A stretch of 19,573 nucleotides of DNA from JAGQTE01 sp964648005. Lineage in GTDB: Bacteria; Actinomycetota; Acidimicrobiia; Acidimicrobiales; Acidimicrobilacustridaceae. Each line of letters starts with the position of its first letter. Positions within the stretch are counted from its first letter, which is position 1. The translations under genes were made by a program, and so were the position numbers. This document shows, piece by piece, positions 6,202-13,503 of this stretch. Where the stretch lies: contig CAZYKR010000052.1 in assembly GCA_964648005.1 (NCBI GenBank), positions 1 through 19,573 on the forward strand. The letters are read 5' to 3'. Under the pieces are notes generated by a model. That model had not been told where the DNA came from. It ran no database searches and saw nothing but the letters and a program-made list of their open reading frames with translations.

Positions 6202-8796
6202 ATGTGGCGGGGCACGGACCTGGCGTCCGACCAGAGCGGTTCGTGGCAGGATGCCGCGCTCGACCAATTGCAGGTCTGGCGCCGCAACCTGGCGATCCAC
6301 ACCGGCCTCGTCCTCCTCCTCGCCCTGGTCGCGCTGATCCCCGCCGTCGGAGACGAGCACCTCCAGGTGGCGGCGTACATCGCCCTCGTCGGGCTGCCGT
6401 GGTCGGTCGGCATGCAGTGGTGGTTCGAGCGGACGGGGCGCCTCCCGTTGCTCTTGCCGTTCGGCGACGCCCTGCTGCCGTGCGTCGTCGTCATGCTCGC
6501 CCCGCAACTGCTCGCACCGTCCCTGGTGGTGCTGACTGCGGCGTGTGCCGTGGCGGCGATGGGCTACGGCGCACGCATCGGCTTGCTCACCGCCATGACG
6601 GGCACGATCGGGATGGGCCTCGCCGCGCTGAGCAACGACATCTCCGGTTGGGGCGTGGCCATCGTGATCTACGGCATGACGAGCGGCGCCATCGCCTTCT
6701 CCCTCGGCACGATGTCGGAGTCCGAGCGCGATCTGCGCCGCCGTCACGTCGAGCTGACCTCGGGCATCGACGCCATCGTGTGGGAGCAGGTCGAGGCCAA
6801 GCCCAACCGGCTGTACGTGAACCAGCGGGCGACCGACCTGTTGGGTTACCCCGCCGCCGCCTTCCTCGAGCCGGGGTTCTGGCGTTCCAAGGTGCATCCC
6901 GACGACGTGGACGAGGTCCGCCGCCGCTACCGCGACGCCGTCCGGCGTGGCCAGAACCTCGAGGTCGACTACCGGCTGGTGGCCGCCGACGGTCGGATCG
7001 TGCACCTCCAGGACCGCATGCGGGTCGAGGTCGACGAGCTCGGTCGACCGGTGCACGTGCGCGGCGTGATGGTCGACGTCACCGGGCGGCGCGAGGCCGA
7101 GGCGCAGGCCCGCCGGTACCTCGACCTCGTGGACTCGATCCAGCTGGCGCTGGTGGTGCTGATGCCCGACCCCGCCGATCCCGAGTCGTTGGTCATCGTG
7201 GATGCCAACCCCGAGGCGGCAACGGTGCTGTCGACCAGGCCCGGCGAGTCGTCCGGCCGCACGTTGGGCGACATCGTCGCCGCCCCGGGCATCGAAGCCA
7301 TCGAGGAGCAGCTGCTGGCCGTCGCCGACGGCGGCGACCCCGTCGTCATCGACGAGCTGCGCCTCGGGCCCGGCGGGCGGGGTGGCCGCGTGTACACGGC
7401 CTATGGGTTCCCGCTGCCGGACGGCTCGGTCGGGCTGTCGCTGCACGACATCACCGAGCGCGTGATGGCCGCCGACGTCCTGCGCCGCCAGGCGCTGCAC
7501 GACGCGCTGACGGGCCTACCGAACCGCACCCGCCTGACCGAGCGGCTGCGGGCCGTCATCGACGACACGCCCGAGGACGGGCACTGCGCGCTGTTGCTGA
7601 TGGACCTCGACCAGTTCAAGGACGTCAACGACGCGCTCGGCCACGACCAGGGCGACCGCCTCCTGGTGGAGGTGTCCCGGCGGCTCCAGAAGGTGGTGCG
7701 CACTGCCGACACGATCGCCCGCCTCGGGGGCGACGAGTACGCGGTGCTGCTGGCCGACGCCGGCGTCGACGAGGCCCGCAAGGTGGCCGACTACATCCGC
7801 CAGGTGCTCGAGCAGCCGTTCGTGCTCGGCGGCATCAGCATCCAGACCAACGCCAGCGTGGGCATCGCCGTGCACCCCGAGCACGCCGCCGATGCCGAGC
7901 TGCTGGTCCAGCGGGCGGACGTGGCGATGTACGCCGCCAAGCGAGGGCGGCGCGGGCTCGAGGTGTACGCGCCCGAGCACGACCAGTCCTCGGTGCGGCG
8001 CCTCGCCCTGCTCGGCGAACTGCGGCAGGCGATCGACGACGACCAGATGCGGCTGTTCTTCCAGCCGACGCTGGACCTGCGCGCCGGCCGGGTCGTCGGC
8101 TGCGAGGCGCTGGTGCGCTGGGAGCACCCCGAGCACGGCCTGATGCCGCCGGGCGAGTTCATCGAGCTCGCCGAGGTGTCGGGCCTCATCCAGCCGCTGA
8201 CCCGGTGGGTCGTCGACACCGCCCTGGCGCAGATCGCCACGTGGCAGGCGAGCGGCCGCGAGCTGACCGTGTCGGTGAACCTGTCGGTGCGCAACCTGTA
8301 CGACCGCGATCTCGTCCAGTGGCTGAGCGAGCGGATCGAGCACCACCGGGTGCCGGCGCAGCGGATCAAGATCGAGATCACCGAGAGCGAGCTGATGGAC
8401 GACCCCATGCTCGCCATGGACATCCTCGGCCGCATCACCGCCATGGGTAGCTCGACCAGCATCGACGACTTCGGCACCGGCTACTCGTCGCTCAGCTACC
8501 TCAAGCACCTGGCGATCGACGAGCTCAAGATCGACAAGTCCTTCGTCGCCACGATGTGCTCCGACGACAGCGATCTCACCATCGTGCGCTCGACCATCGA
8601 CCTGGCGCACAACCTCGGCTTGACCGTCGTGGCCGAGGGTGTCGAGGACGGCCCCACCCTGGGGCGGCTCGCCGAGCTCGGCTGCGATCGGGTGCAGGGG
8701 TACTACCTGAGTCGGCCGCTGCCGATCGCCGACTTCGACCGGCTGCTCGCCGACGAGGACCACCTGGCCGCCATCTGCTCGCACCTGAGCGTCTAG
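6202..8796 (+). CDS. Membrane PAS-GGDEF-EAL cyclic-di-GMP enzyme
   Basis: The 864-residue protein has about five hydrophobic segments (roughly 30-165), a first PAS domain with a PAC tail (about 180-300), a second PAS-like domain (305-420), a GGDEF domain (430-590) and an EAL domain (605-850). Both catalytic halves look intact. GGDEF: DALTGLPNR, MDLDQFKDVND, GGDEY at 509-513 and the inhibitory RxxD site RTAD at 499-502. EAL: E635-A-L, NLSVRN, EITES, DDFGTGYSS from 755, VVAEGVED with E812, and QGYYLSRP. It should therefore be able to make and break c-di-GMP, sensing something through the membrane or PAS region. The ATG at 6202 precedes the first hydrophobic helix; the frame is open further upstream into the divergent gene. 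Confidence 0.92.
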   Translation: MWRGTDLASDQSGSWQDAALDQLQVWRRNLAIHTGLVLLLALVALIPAVGDEHLQVAAYIALVGLPWSVGMQWWFERTGRLPLLLPFGDALLPCVVVMLAPQLLAPSLVVLTAACAVAAMGYGARIGLLTAMTGTIGMGLAALSNDISGWGVAIVIYGMTSGAIAFSLGTMSESERDLRRRHVELTSGIDAIVWEQVEAKPNRLYVNQRATDLLGYPAAAFLEPGFWRSKVHPDDVDEVRRRYRDAVRRGQNLEVDYRLVAADGRIVHLQDRMRVEVDELGRPVHVRGVMVDVTGRREAEAQARRYLDLVDSIQLALVVLMPDPADPESLVIVDANPEAATVLSTRPGESSGRTLGDIVAAPGIEAIEEQLLAVADGGDPVVIDELRLGPGGRGGRVYTAYGFPLPDGSVGLSLHDITERVMAADVLRRQALHDALTGLPNRTRLTERLRAVIDDTPEDGHCALLLMDLDQFKDVNDALGHDQGDRLLVEVSRRLQKVVRTADTIARLGGDEYAVLLADAGVDEARKVADYIRQVLEQPFVLGGISIQTNASVGIAVHPEHAADAELLVQRADVAMYAAKRGRRGLEVYAPEHDQSSVRRLALLGELRQAIDDDQMRLFFQPTLDLRAGRVVGCEALVRWEHPEHGLMPPGEFIELAEVSGLIQPLTRWVVDTALAQIATWQASGRELTVSVNLSVRNLYDRDLVQWLSERIEHHRVPAQRIKIEITESELMDDPMLAMDILGRITAMGSSTSIDDFGTGYSSLSYLKHLAIDELKIDKSFVATMCSDDSDLTIVRSTIDLAHNLGLTVVAEGVEDGPTLGRLAELGCDRVQGYYLSRPLPIADFDRLLADEDHLAAICSHLSV

Positions 8797-8799
8797 GGT
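8794..8799 (+). promoter_or_regulatory. Leaderless -10 element overlapping a stop codon
   Basis: TAGGGT begins with the TAG stop codon of the GGDEF-EAL gene and ends 8 nt before the ATG of the next gene. This predicts an independent, leaderless transcript. Confidence 0.5.
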
Positions 8800-8807
8800 G
8801 CGCGCCC

Positions 8808-9491
8808 ATGGGCGCCATGATCGAATTCCCCAGCAACGGCCACACCTGCGGCGGCTACCTCGCCGTCCCCGAGAGCGGCTCGGGCCCCGGCGTGGTGGTC
8901 ATCCAGGAGTGGTGGGGGTTGGTCCCGCACATCCAAGACGTCTGTGACCGCCTCGCCGCCGAGGGCTTCGTCGCCCTGGCACCGGACCTGTTCCACGGGG
9001 AGTCGACGACCGAGCCCGATGAGGCCGGCAAGCTCATGATGGCGCTCAACGTCGAGGCGGCGGCCAAGGACCTGTCGGGAGCGGTCGACGCGCTGATGAG
9101 CCACGGCGCCACCACCGGCACGCACGTCGGCGTGATCGGGTTCTGCATGGGCGGCGGGCTGGCCCTCGTGCTCGCCTGCCTGCGGCCCGACGCCGTCGCC
9201 GCCTGCGCACCGTTCTACGGCGTCATCCCATGGGAGGACGCCAAGCCGGACTACTCGGCGCTGACGGCGACCGTGCGGGGCCACTTCGCCGAGAACGACG
9301 GCTTCTTCTCGCCCGAGATGGCCCGGGCCCTCGAGGACGAGCTGCAGGGCCTCGGCAAGGACGCCGAGATCACGGTGCACCCCGGCGTGGACCACGCCTT
9401 CTTCAACGACACCCGCCCCGAGGTCTACGCCGCCGAGACGTCCCAGGTCGCGTGGGACGCCACGCTGGCGCTCCTGCGCTCGACGCTCTGA
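8808..9491 (+). CDS. Dienelactone hydrolase family protein
   Basis: The 227-residue alpha/beta hydrolase has the complete dienelactone hydrolase machinery: E34 in QEWWGL, nucleophile C113 in GFCMGG, D164 in AENDGFF, and H196 in DHAFFND. DLH cleaves dienelactone in chlorocatechol breakdown, but this family is broad and most actinobacterial members have other ester or lactone substrates, so no pathway is claimed. It is cytosolic with no leader peptide. The ATG at 8808 fits the upstream TAGGGT; a second ATG lies nine bases later. It follows the GGDEF-EAL gene by 11 nt, with its own apparent promoter, and converges with the acyl-CoA dehydrogenase gene after only 10 nt. Confidence 0.9.
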   Translation: MGAMIEFPSNGHTCGGYLAVPESGSGPGVVVIQEWWGLVPHIQDVCDRLAAEGFVALAPDLFHGESTTEPDEAGKLMMALNVEAAAKDLSGAVDALMSHGATTGTHVGVIGFCMGGGLALVLACLRPDAVAACAPFYGVIPWEDAKPDYSALTATVRGHFAENDGFFSPEMARALEDELQGLGKDAEITVHPGVDHAFFNDTRPEVYAAETSQVAWDATLALLRSTL

Positions 9492-9501
9492 CCGTTCGCG
9501 C

Positions 9502-11118
9502 TCAGGACGCCGTGTCGAGCAGACGGCGGGCGATGACCTTGAGGCACAGGGTCTCGTCGGCGCCCTCGAAGATCGACAGCACGCGGGCGTCGACGAAGTA
9601 GCGGCTCACGGCGTACTCCTCGGCGTAGCCGAAGCCGCCGTGGATCTGCATGGCCTCACGGGTGACCCACTCGGCGGCCTTGCACACGTAGGCCTTGACC
9701 ATCGACGCCTCGAGCTGCCCCTCGCCGCGGGCCATCAGGCGGGCCACCTCGTAGGAGAACTGCCGCGCCGCCTGGATCAGCACCGCCATGCGGCCGAGCT
9801 TGGCCAGCGTGAGCTGGTACTCGGCGATCGGCTTGCCGAACACCACCCGGTCGAGGGCGTACTGGCGGGCGTCCTCGTAAGCGGCCTGCATGACGCCGAT
9901 GGCACGGGCCGCGGTCTGGAGCCGGCCGTTCTCGAAGCCGGCCATCTGGTAGTAGAAGCCCTTGCCCAGGCCGCTGTCGAGGCCGATCTGGTTCTCGGCC
10001 GGCACGTACCAGCTGTCGAAGGCGATCTCGTAGGAGTGCATGCCCCGGTAGCCGATGGTGTCGATCGGGCGGCCCTCCATCTTCCCGCCGCCCGGGGCAC
10101 CGTCTGCCGTCTCCTGGGTGAGCTCGAAGCCGTGGCCCTCGCCCCTCGGTTTGGGGACGATGAACATCGACAGGCCCTTGTGGGTGAGCGAGCGGTCCGG
10201 GTCGGTGCGAGCCAACAGCATGAGCACGTCGGCGCGCGCCCCGAAGGTGCACCACGTCTTGACGCCGTTGATCAGCCACCCGCTCCCATCGTCGGTGCGG
10301 GTGGCGGTGACCTTGATGCCGGCCACGTCGGAGCCGTAGTCGGGCTCGGTCACGGCGACGGCGTTCATGATCTCGGCGGTGGCCAACCGCGGCAGCCACG
10401 CCTGCTTCTGCTCCTCGGTGCCGCCGGCGAGCAGCGCACGGGTGAGGATCTCGGGCCGGGTGATCAGCGAGCCACCGGCGCCGAGCGAGCCGCGCGACAG
10501 CTCTTCGGTGGCGACGACCATGCCGATGTACTCCCCCTCGCCCCCTTCGGAGTAGCCGCCGTACTCGGCCGGGATCGACAGGCCGAAGGCGCCCATCTCG
10601 GCCAGCCCCTCGATGATGTCCTCGGGGATGTCGGCGTTGTGGCGGTGCACGTGCTCGGCGATGGGCTTGAGCTTCTCGTCGGCGAACCGTCGGAAGGTGT
10701 CCTGCACGAGCTCGAAGTCGGGGTCGAGGTGGCGCGGCCCGGCCTCCATGCCGAGGGCGGCGAGGAACGCCGGGGCCCGGAAGGCGGCGAGGAAGCCGCG
10801 CGCGTCGTCGAGCGCCCCCGGTTCGACGCCCCACTCGGCCTCGCGCCCGAACACCTTGCCCACCAGCTCACCGACGGCGTCGGCGACGTAGGCACACGCC
10901 ATGCGGGCCTCGACGTCGCCCTTGTCGCCATAGCTGAGCATCGCCCGGCCGGTCTCGACCGTGGCGGCGGCGTGCGCCAGGTCGTAGGCGAGCACCTGCT
11001 GCTCGTCGATCGAACCGCCGGCGGCGAGCTGACTGCGTGCGGCGTCGACGACGCGCTGCGCCAGGTCGACGACCGCCTTGGCGGCGGAGAGGTCGGGGGC
11101 CGAGATGGCGTCAGTCAT
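9502..11118 (-). CDS. Acyl-CoA dehydrogenase, methylsuccinyl-CoA dehydrogenase-like
   Basis: At 538 residues this flavoprotein is about 150 longer than ordinary acyl-CoA dehydrogenases. An N-terminal helical domain (about 10-125) precedes the canonical fold (135-535). FAD-site and substrate-loop motifs are present: AVTEPDYGSDVAG (255-267), WCTFGARAD, ENGRLQTAARA, FGKPIAEYQ and QIHGGFGYAEEY. The presumed catalytic base is E518 in FEGADE. The extra N-terminal domain, the Gly-rich insertion around 338-352 and the IGYRGM motif recall (2S)-methylsuccinyl-CoA dehydrogenase of the ethylmalonyl-CoA pathway; that assignment is from memory of the family and remains moderate. No other gene of that pathway is in the window. 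A TAACCT hexamer 7 nt before the ATG, overlapped by a palindrome, suggests a regulated leaderless message. Confidence 0.88.
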   Translation of the reverse strand: MTDAISAPDLSAAKAVVDLAQRVVDAARSQLAAGGSIDEQQVLAYDLAHAAATVETGRAMLSYGDKGDVEARMACAYVADAVGELVGKVFGREAEWGVEPGALDDARGFLAAFRAPAFLAALGMEAGPRHLDPDFELVQDTFRRFADEKLKPIAEHVHRHNADIPEDIIEGLAEMGAFGLSIPAEYGGYSEGGEGEYIGMVVATEELSRGSLGAGGSLITRPEILTRALLAGGTEEQKQAWLPRLATAEIMNAVAVTEPDYGSDVAGIKVTATRTDDGSGWLINGVKTWCTFGARADVLMLLARTDPDRSLTHKGLSMFIVPKPRGEGHGFELTQETADGAPGGGKMEGRPIDTIGYRGMHSYEIAFDSWYVPAENQIGLDSGLGKGFYYQMAGFENGRLQTAARAIGVMQAAYEDARQYALDRVVFGKPIAEYQLTLAKLGRMAVLIQAARQFSYEVARLMARGEGQLEASMVKAYVCKAAEWVTREAMQIHGGFGYAEEYAVSRYFVDARVLSIFEGADETLCLKVIARRLLDTAS

Positions 11119-11125
11119 GCGTCGA

Positions 11126-11141
11126 AGGTTACCGACCGGTA
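11126..11141 (-). promoter_or_regulatory. Leaderless -10 with adjacent palindromic operator candidate
   Basis: On the minus strand TAACCT ends 7 nt before the start codon of the acyl-CoA dehydrogenase gene. Next to it and overlapping by two bases is TACCG-AC-CGGTA, a perfect inverted repeat of the sort bound by TetR-type repressors. Position is accurate to about one base. Confidence 0.45.
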
Positions 11142-11261
11142 GGCAAAGGGGCCAGATTGCCCATTTCGCCGGCGCGGGACCCGTGCAATAAATGACTGCG
11201 ATCCATTGATTCCCACTCGACGTGAGATCGAGGGGAAAGCAACGGGTCGCCTCCCGCCGCC

Positions 11262-11447
11262 ATGGACCACTGTCACACCCACTCCGACGCTCCCGCGGCC
11301 GGCACCTGCCGGGCCTGCCTCGAGCAGTTCTGCGACCACTGCCTGGTCTACTCCTACGGGCGCGCCAAGCCCCCGTTCTGCATGGAGTGCGCCCTGCGGG
11401 CCGCCGGGGTGCGACAACCGGCGCCGCAGCGCGACGCCCTCGCCTGA
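11262..11447 (+). CDS. Small B-box-like zinc-binding protein
   Basis: This 61-residue protein carries four evenly placed metal-binding pairs: C4-x2-H7, C16-x2-C19, C24-x2-C27 and C40-x2-C43, enough for two zinc ions in a cross-braced B-box or RING-like arrangement. The rest is short and polar, with an Ala/Gln/Pro tail. Similar pieces often occur at the N-terminus of bacterial membrane proteins, but here nothing follows: the stop comes 18 residues after the last cysteine. An in-frame TGA at 11223 excludes a longer N-terminus. I see no clear ribosome-binding site near the ATG. The partner and role are unknown; protein or nucleic-acid binding is the usual guess for such domains. Confidence 0.72.
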   Translation: MDHCHTHSDAPAAGTCRACLEQFCDHCLVYSYGRAKPPFCMECALRAAGVRQPAPQRDALA

Positions 11448-11480
11448 GCCTCCGACCGCCGACGCCACCCCACGGGACCG

Positions 11481-11501
11481 TTCGCCACGAAGCGTGGCGA
11501 A
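11481..11501. terminator. Bidirectional hairpin between convergent genes
   Basis: TTCGCCACG-AAG-CGTGGCGAA forms a perfect 9-bp stem with a 3-nt loop, centred in the 64-nt gap between two gene 3' ends. It lacks a U-tract on either side, as is common in high-GC actinobacteria. Confidence 0.7.
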
Positions 11502-11511
11502 ACCGTCGTGG

Positions 11512-11973
11512 TCAGTAGACGCCGCCGAGCTTGTGGTGGTCCCAGGAGACGACCTTGGACGGCACGATCTCGATGGCCACGCGCTTGTTGACCAGCGGCT
11601 CCATGGCCAGCTCGAGCTCGGGGCCGTCTTCGACGCCGAAGTACCGGGTGGCGACCGACTTGGCGAGCTCGCGCTTGACGGCGTCGTCGGTGTGGATCTT
11701 CGCCGTGCCGACCAGCTCGACCCCCATCAGCTCGTCGTAGGTCTCCCCCGTCTCGACCAACGCCGTGATGCGGGCGTCACGCTCGACGTTGAGCACCTTC
11801 TGGGATCGCTGGTAGGTGGCGAAGGCCGGGTTGGCCCCGATGAACCCGTACCACATGGCGACCAGGTGGATGCTCCCGTCGGGGCCGATGGTGGCGATGT
11901 TCATCGTGTGCCGTCCGAGGAGGTAGGCCTCGATCTCCTCGTCGGTCATACGGATCAGGTCTCGTCGCGACAT
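11512..11973 (-). CDS. PPOX-class (F420/flavin-binding) split-barrel protein
   Basis: The 153-residue protein belongs to the pyridoxamine-5'-phosphate-oxidase-like split-barrel superfamily. Family features are the N-terminal helix EEIEAYLLGRHTMNIATIGPDG, the strand pair IHLVAMWYGF, the VLNVERDARITALVETGETYDELMG segment with a basic cofactor-phosphate side, and the C-terminal SWDHHKLGGVY, typical of the F420H2-dependent FDOR-B subgroup in actinobacteria. The likely cofactor is thus F420 rather than FMN, but this is inference. It would reduce or oxidise an unknown small molecule. A TAGGGT hexamer ends 6 nt before the ATG and no ribosome-binding site is seen, implying its own leaderless transcript even though the eIF2B-like gene ends just 31 nt upstream. 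Confidence 0.87.
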   Translation of the reverse strand: MSRRDLIRMTDEEIEAYLLGRHTMNIATIGPDGSIHLVAMWYGFIGANPAFATYQRSQKVLNVERDARITALVETGETYDELMGVELVGTAKIHTDDAVKRELAKSVATRYFGVEDGPELELAMEPLVNKRVAIEIVPSKVVSWDHHKLGGVY

Positions 11974-11979
11974 GGGCGC

Positions 11980-11985
11980 ACCCTA
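11980..11985 (-). promoter_or_regulatory. Leaderless -10 element for the PPOX gene
   Basis: TAGGGT on the minus strand lies 6 nt before the ATG. The local sequence TCTAGGGTGCG is shared with the element at 8792-8802. Confidence 0.5.
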
Positions 11986-12004
11986 GAGCACGGCGCGAGA
12001 GGCC

Positions 12005-12805
12005 TCAGATGACGTCGCCGCGGAACAACTCCGGCACCGTCGGGCACTCGGGTCGCGCCAGGACCTGTGCGATCGCCGCTCGCCCGTCGGCGCTCAGTCC
12101 CTCGTCGAGCAGGGCCACCGGCACGCGCTCGAGCTCGCAGTCGGGCTCGCCGCCACCGATGGTGCGGGTGACGACCTCGTCGAACATCGGTGCCGGCAGC
12201 GTGCGGCCCAGCGGTGCCGCCACCCAGACGGGCACGTCCACCGTGCGAGCCACGGCGGCGGCGGCGAGCGACCCCGCCGGCGCCAGCACGGCATCGGGAC
12301 CGGCGGCGATGGCCTCGATGACCAGGAGGTCGGCCGCGGCGACGGCCCGGCCGAGCCCCCAGACCGGGACGTCGACGGCGTCGATGTCGCGCGCCTGGAG
12401 CTGATCGGCGAGCGACGCCCCCTCGTCGAGGACGTCGACGACCAAGACCCGCAGGTCGCCGCGGCGCGCCAGCGCCTCGGCCAGGACCTCGGGCCACCCC
12501 AGCACGACGACGGTGGCGTCGTCGGGGAGCTCGCGCGCCGCCACCGAGGCCGTGGCATCCGCCTGGATCAGGCCGGCCGCATCCCACACCTCGTCGTCCG
12601 GGTCACCCGCCGACAGGACGCGCGCGCAGTACCAGACCAACGACCCGGCCCACGGCTGGCGCGACACGACGCGCCGGCATGCCGTGACCAACGCCTGGTG
12701 GTCGGAGGTGAACGCCGCCAGCGCCGCCGCCGTCTCGCGAACGAGAGATCGCTGGGCGGCGCCCGAGGCGCGGGCGACGTAGCGGAGACGCTCGATGGGG
12801 TGCAT
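12005..12805 (-). CDS. Divergent eIF-2B/ribose-1,5-bisphosphate-isomerase-like protein
   Basis: The 266-residue protein has an N-terminal helical region (1-65) and a Rossmann-like C-terminal part with the ordering of the IF-2B alpha/beta/delta and MtnA family: VVVLGWPEV, LRVLVVDV, a run ending in DLLVIEAIAAGPDAVLAPAGSLAAA, then VPVWVAAPLG and PMFDEV. In active isomerases this region contains a catalytic Cys, an Asp and an Asn-Lys pair (GAD..NGD..NKIGT); none is evident here. It may therefore bind a sugar phosphate or nucleotide without isomerase activity, or be a scaffold. A TAGGGT hexamer lies 8 nt before the ATG. It sits between the DUF2269 and PPOX genes, all on the same strand but each apparently with its own start signal. 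Confidence 0.65.
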   Translation of the reverse strand: MHPIERLRYVARASGAAQRSLVRETAAALAAFTSDHQALVTACRRVVSRQPWAGSLVWYCARVLSAGDPDDEVWDAAGLIQADATASVAARELPDDATVVVLGWPEVLAEALARRGDLRVLVVDVLDEGASLADQLQARDIDAVDVPVWGLGRAVAAADLLVIEAIAAGPDAVLAPAGSLAAAAVARTVDVPVWVAAPLGRTLPAPMFDEVVTRTIGGGEPDCELERVPVALLDEGLSADGRAAIAQVLARPECPTVPELFRGDVI

Positions 12806-12813
12806 CGCCGGCG

Positions 12814-12819
12814 ACCCTA
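12814..12819 (-). promoter_or_regulatory. Leaderless -10 element for the eIF2B-like gene
   Basis: TAGGGT on the minus strand lies 8 nt before the ATG, inside the 27-nt gap after the DUF2269 stop codon. Confidence 0.5.
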
Positions 12820-12832
12820 CCGGCCGGCACGC

Positions 12833-13342
12833 TCAGAAGGGCTTGACGATCATCAGGATCAAGATGATGGCGAAGAGGAGGTGCAGGATCCCGCCGAACA
12901 TCCCGGCCTTCTTGCCGCGCTCTTGGAGCTCGAGCACCTGTGCCGGCGGTCCGCCCTGCGTCGGCGTCGCCTCACCCTCGACCAGCTGGCGCTGCAGCTC
13001 GTTCATCGCCTTGAGGTTCGGCGTGTGCAGCCCGAGCGAGATACCCAACGCCACGAGGTAGAGCACCATCGAGATCGACAGCCACGGCTCCTTGAAGGCC
13101 CCGTCGATGAGGATGGCGGCCAGCAGCCCCAAGGCGCCGGCGGCGTAGATCGGGTAGCTCGTCAGCACCTTGGACAGCTTCAGCGAGGCCGAGCTGAAGG
13201 CGTAGGCCACCGGCGGCTCCTGCTGGCGTGCGTAGCTCGCCAGGGCCGGCCAGACGAACGTCGATCCGAAGCCCACGATGACCGCGAGCACGTGGAAGAA
13301 CACCACCCAGTTGATGACCGCCTGGTCGACTGCCAGCACCAT
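12833..13342 (-). CDS. DUF2269-like integral membrane protein
   Basis: The 169-residue protein has four hydrophobic segments: VINWVVFFHVLAVIVGFGST, IYAAGALGLLAAILI, a segment around SMVLYLVALGISLGL, and a C-terminal ILHLLFAIILILMIV. The first carries the FFHVLAVIVGFG motif, as in DUF2269 predicted membrane proteins; a conserved His inside the helix suggests a cofactor or metal contact, not proven. A polar loop (about 115-145, with QLVEGE and a Pro/Gly-rich stretch) lies before the last helix. The ATG at 13342 is preceded by AGGAGAGG about 5 nt away, one of the few strong ribosome-binding sites in this window. Function unknown. It is divergent from the thioredoxin-like gene. Confidence 0.78.
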   Translation of the reverse strand: MVLAVDQAVINWVVFFHVLAVIVGFGSTFVWPALASYARQQEPPVAYAFSSASLKLSKVLTSYPIYAAGALGLLAAILIDGAFKEPWLSISMVLYLVALGISLGLHTPNLKAMNELQRQLVEGEATPTQGGPPAQVLELQERGKKAGMFGGILHLLFAIILILMIVKPF

Positions 13343-13382
13343 CTCGCCTCTCCTCGCGTCCGCGTCGCTGCGACGTCTCGGG

Positions 13383-13489
13383 TCGCGACGGTACAAGGCG
13401 CGCGCCCCACCCCCGGGGATCCGCGCCACCATCGATCCGGCCCGGATCGTGGTGATGCCGACGGTTCGCGACCCGCGCAAGGCGCGCGC
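13383..13489. promoter_or_regulatory. Repeat-flanked inverted repeat in a divergent intergenic region
   Basis: CGATCCG-GCC-CGGATCG (13433-13449) is a perfect 7-bp inverted repeat. It is bracketed by two direct copies of CAAGGCGCGCGC (13394-13405 and 13478-13489), each preceded by TCGCGAC (13383-13389, 13466-13472) at nearly equal distance. The pattern sits between the divergent DUF2269 and thioredoxin-like genes and may be a regulator site. Confidence 0.5.
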
Positions 13490-13495
13490 TACCGT
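13490..13495 (+). promoter_or_regulatory. Leaderless -10 element for the thioredoxin-like gene
   Basis: TACCGT ends 8 nt before the GTG start codon, and no ribosome-binding site intervenes. Confidence 0.45.
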
Positions 13496-13503
13496 TTCGG
13501 CCC

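Noticed and set aside
5520..8450. A 976-codon open frame overlapping the GGDEF-EAL gene in another frame
   Set aside because: Its translation is Arg/Pro/Gly-biased and lacks any domain, whereas the other frame has all GGDEF and EAL motifs. It is a GC-driven shadow.
9492..9501. Possible hairpin between the dienelactone hydrolase and acyl-CoA dehydrogenase stops
   Set aside because: Only a 2-bp stem around TTCG plus a mismatch and the TGA/TCA pair; too weak to call a terminator.
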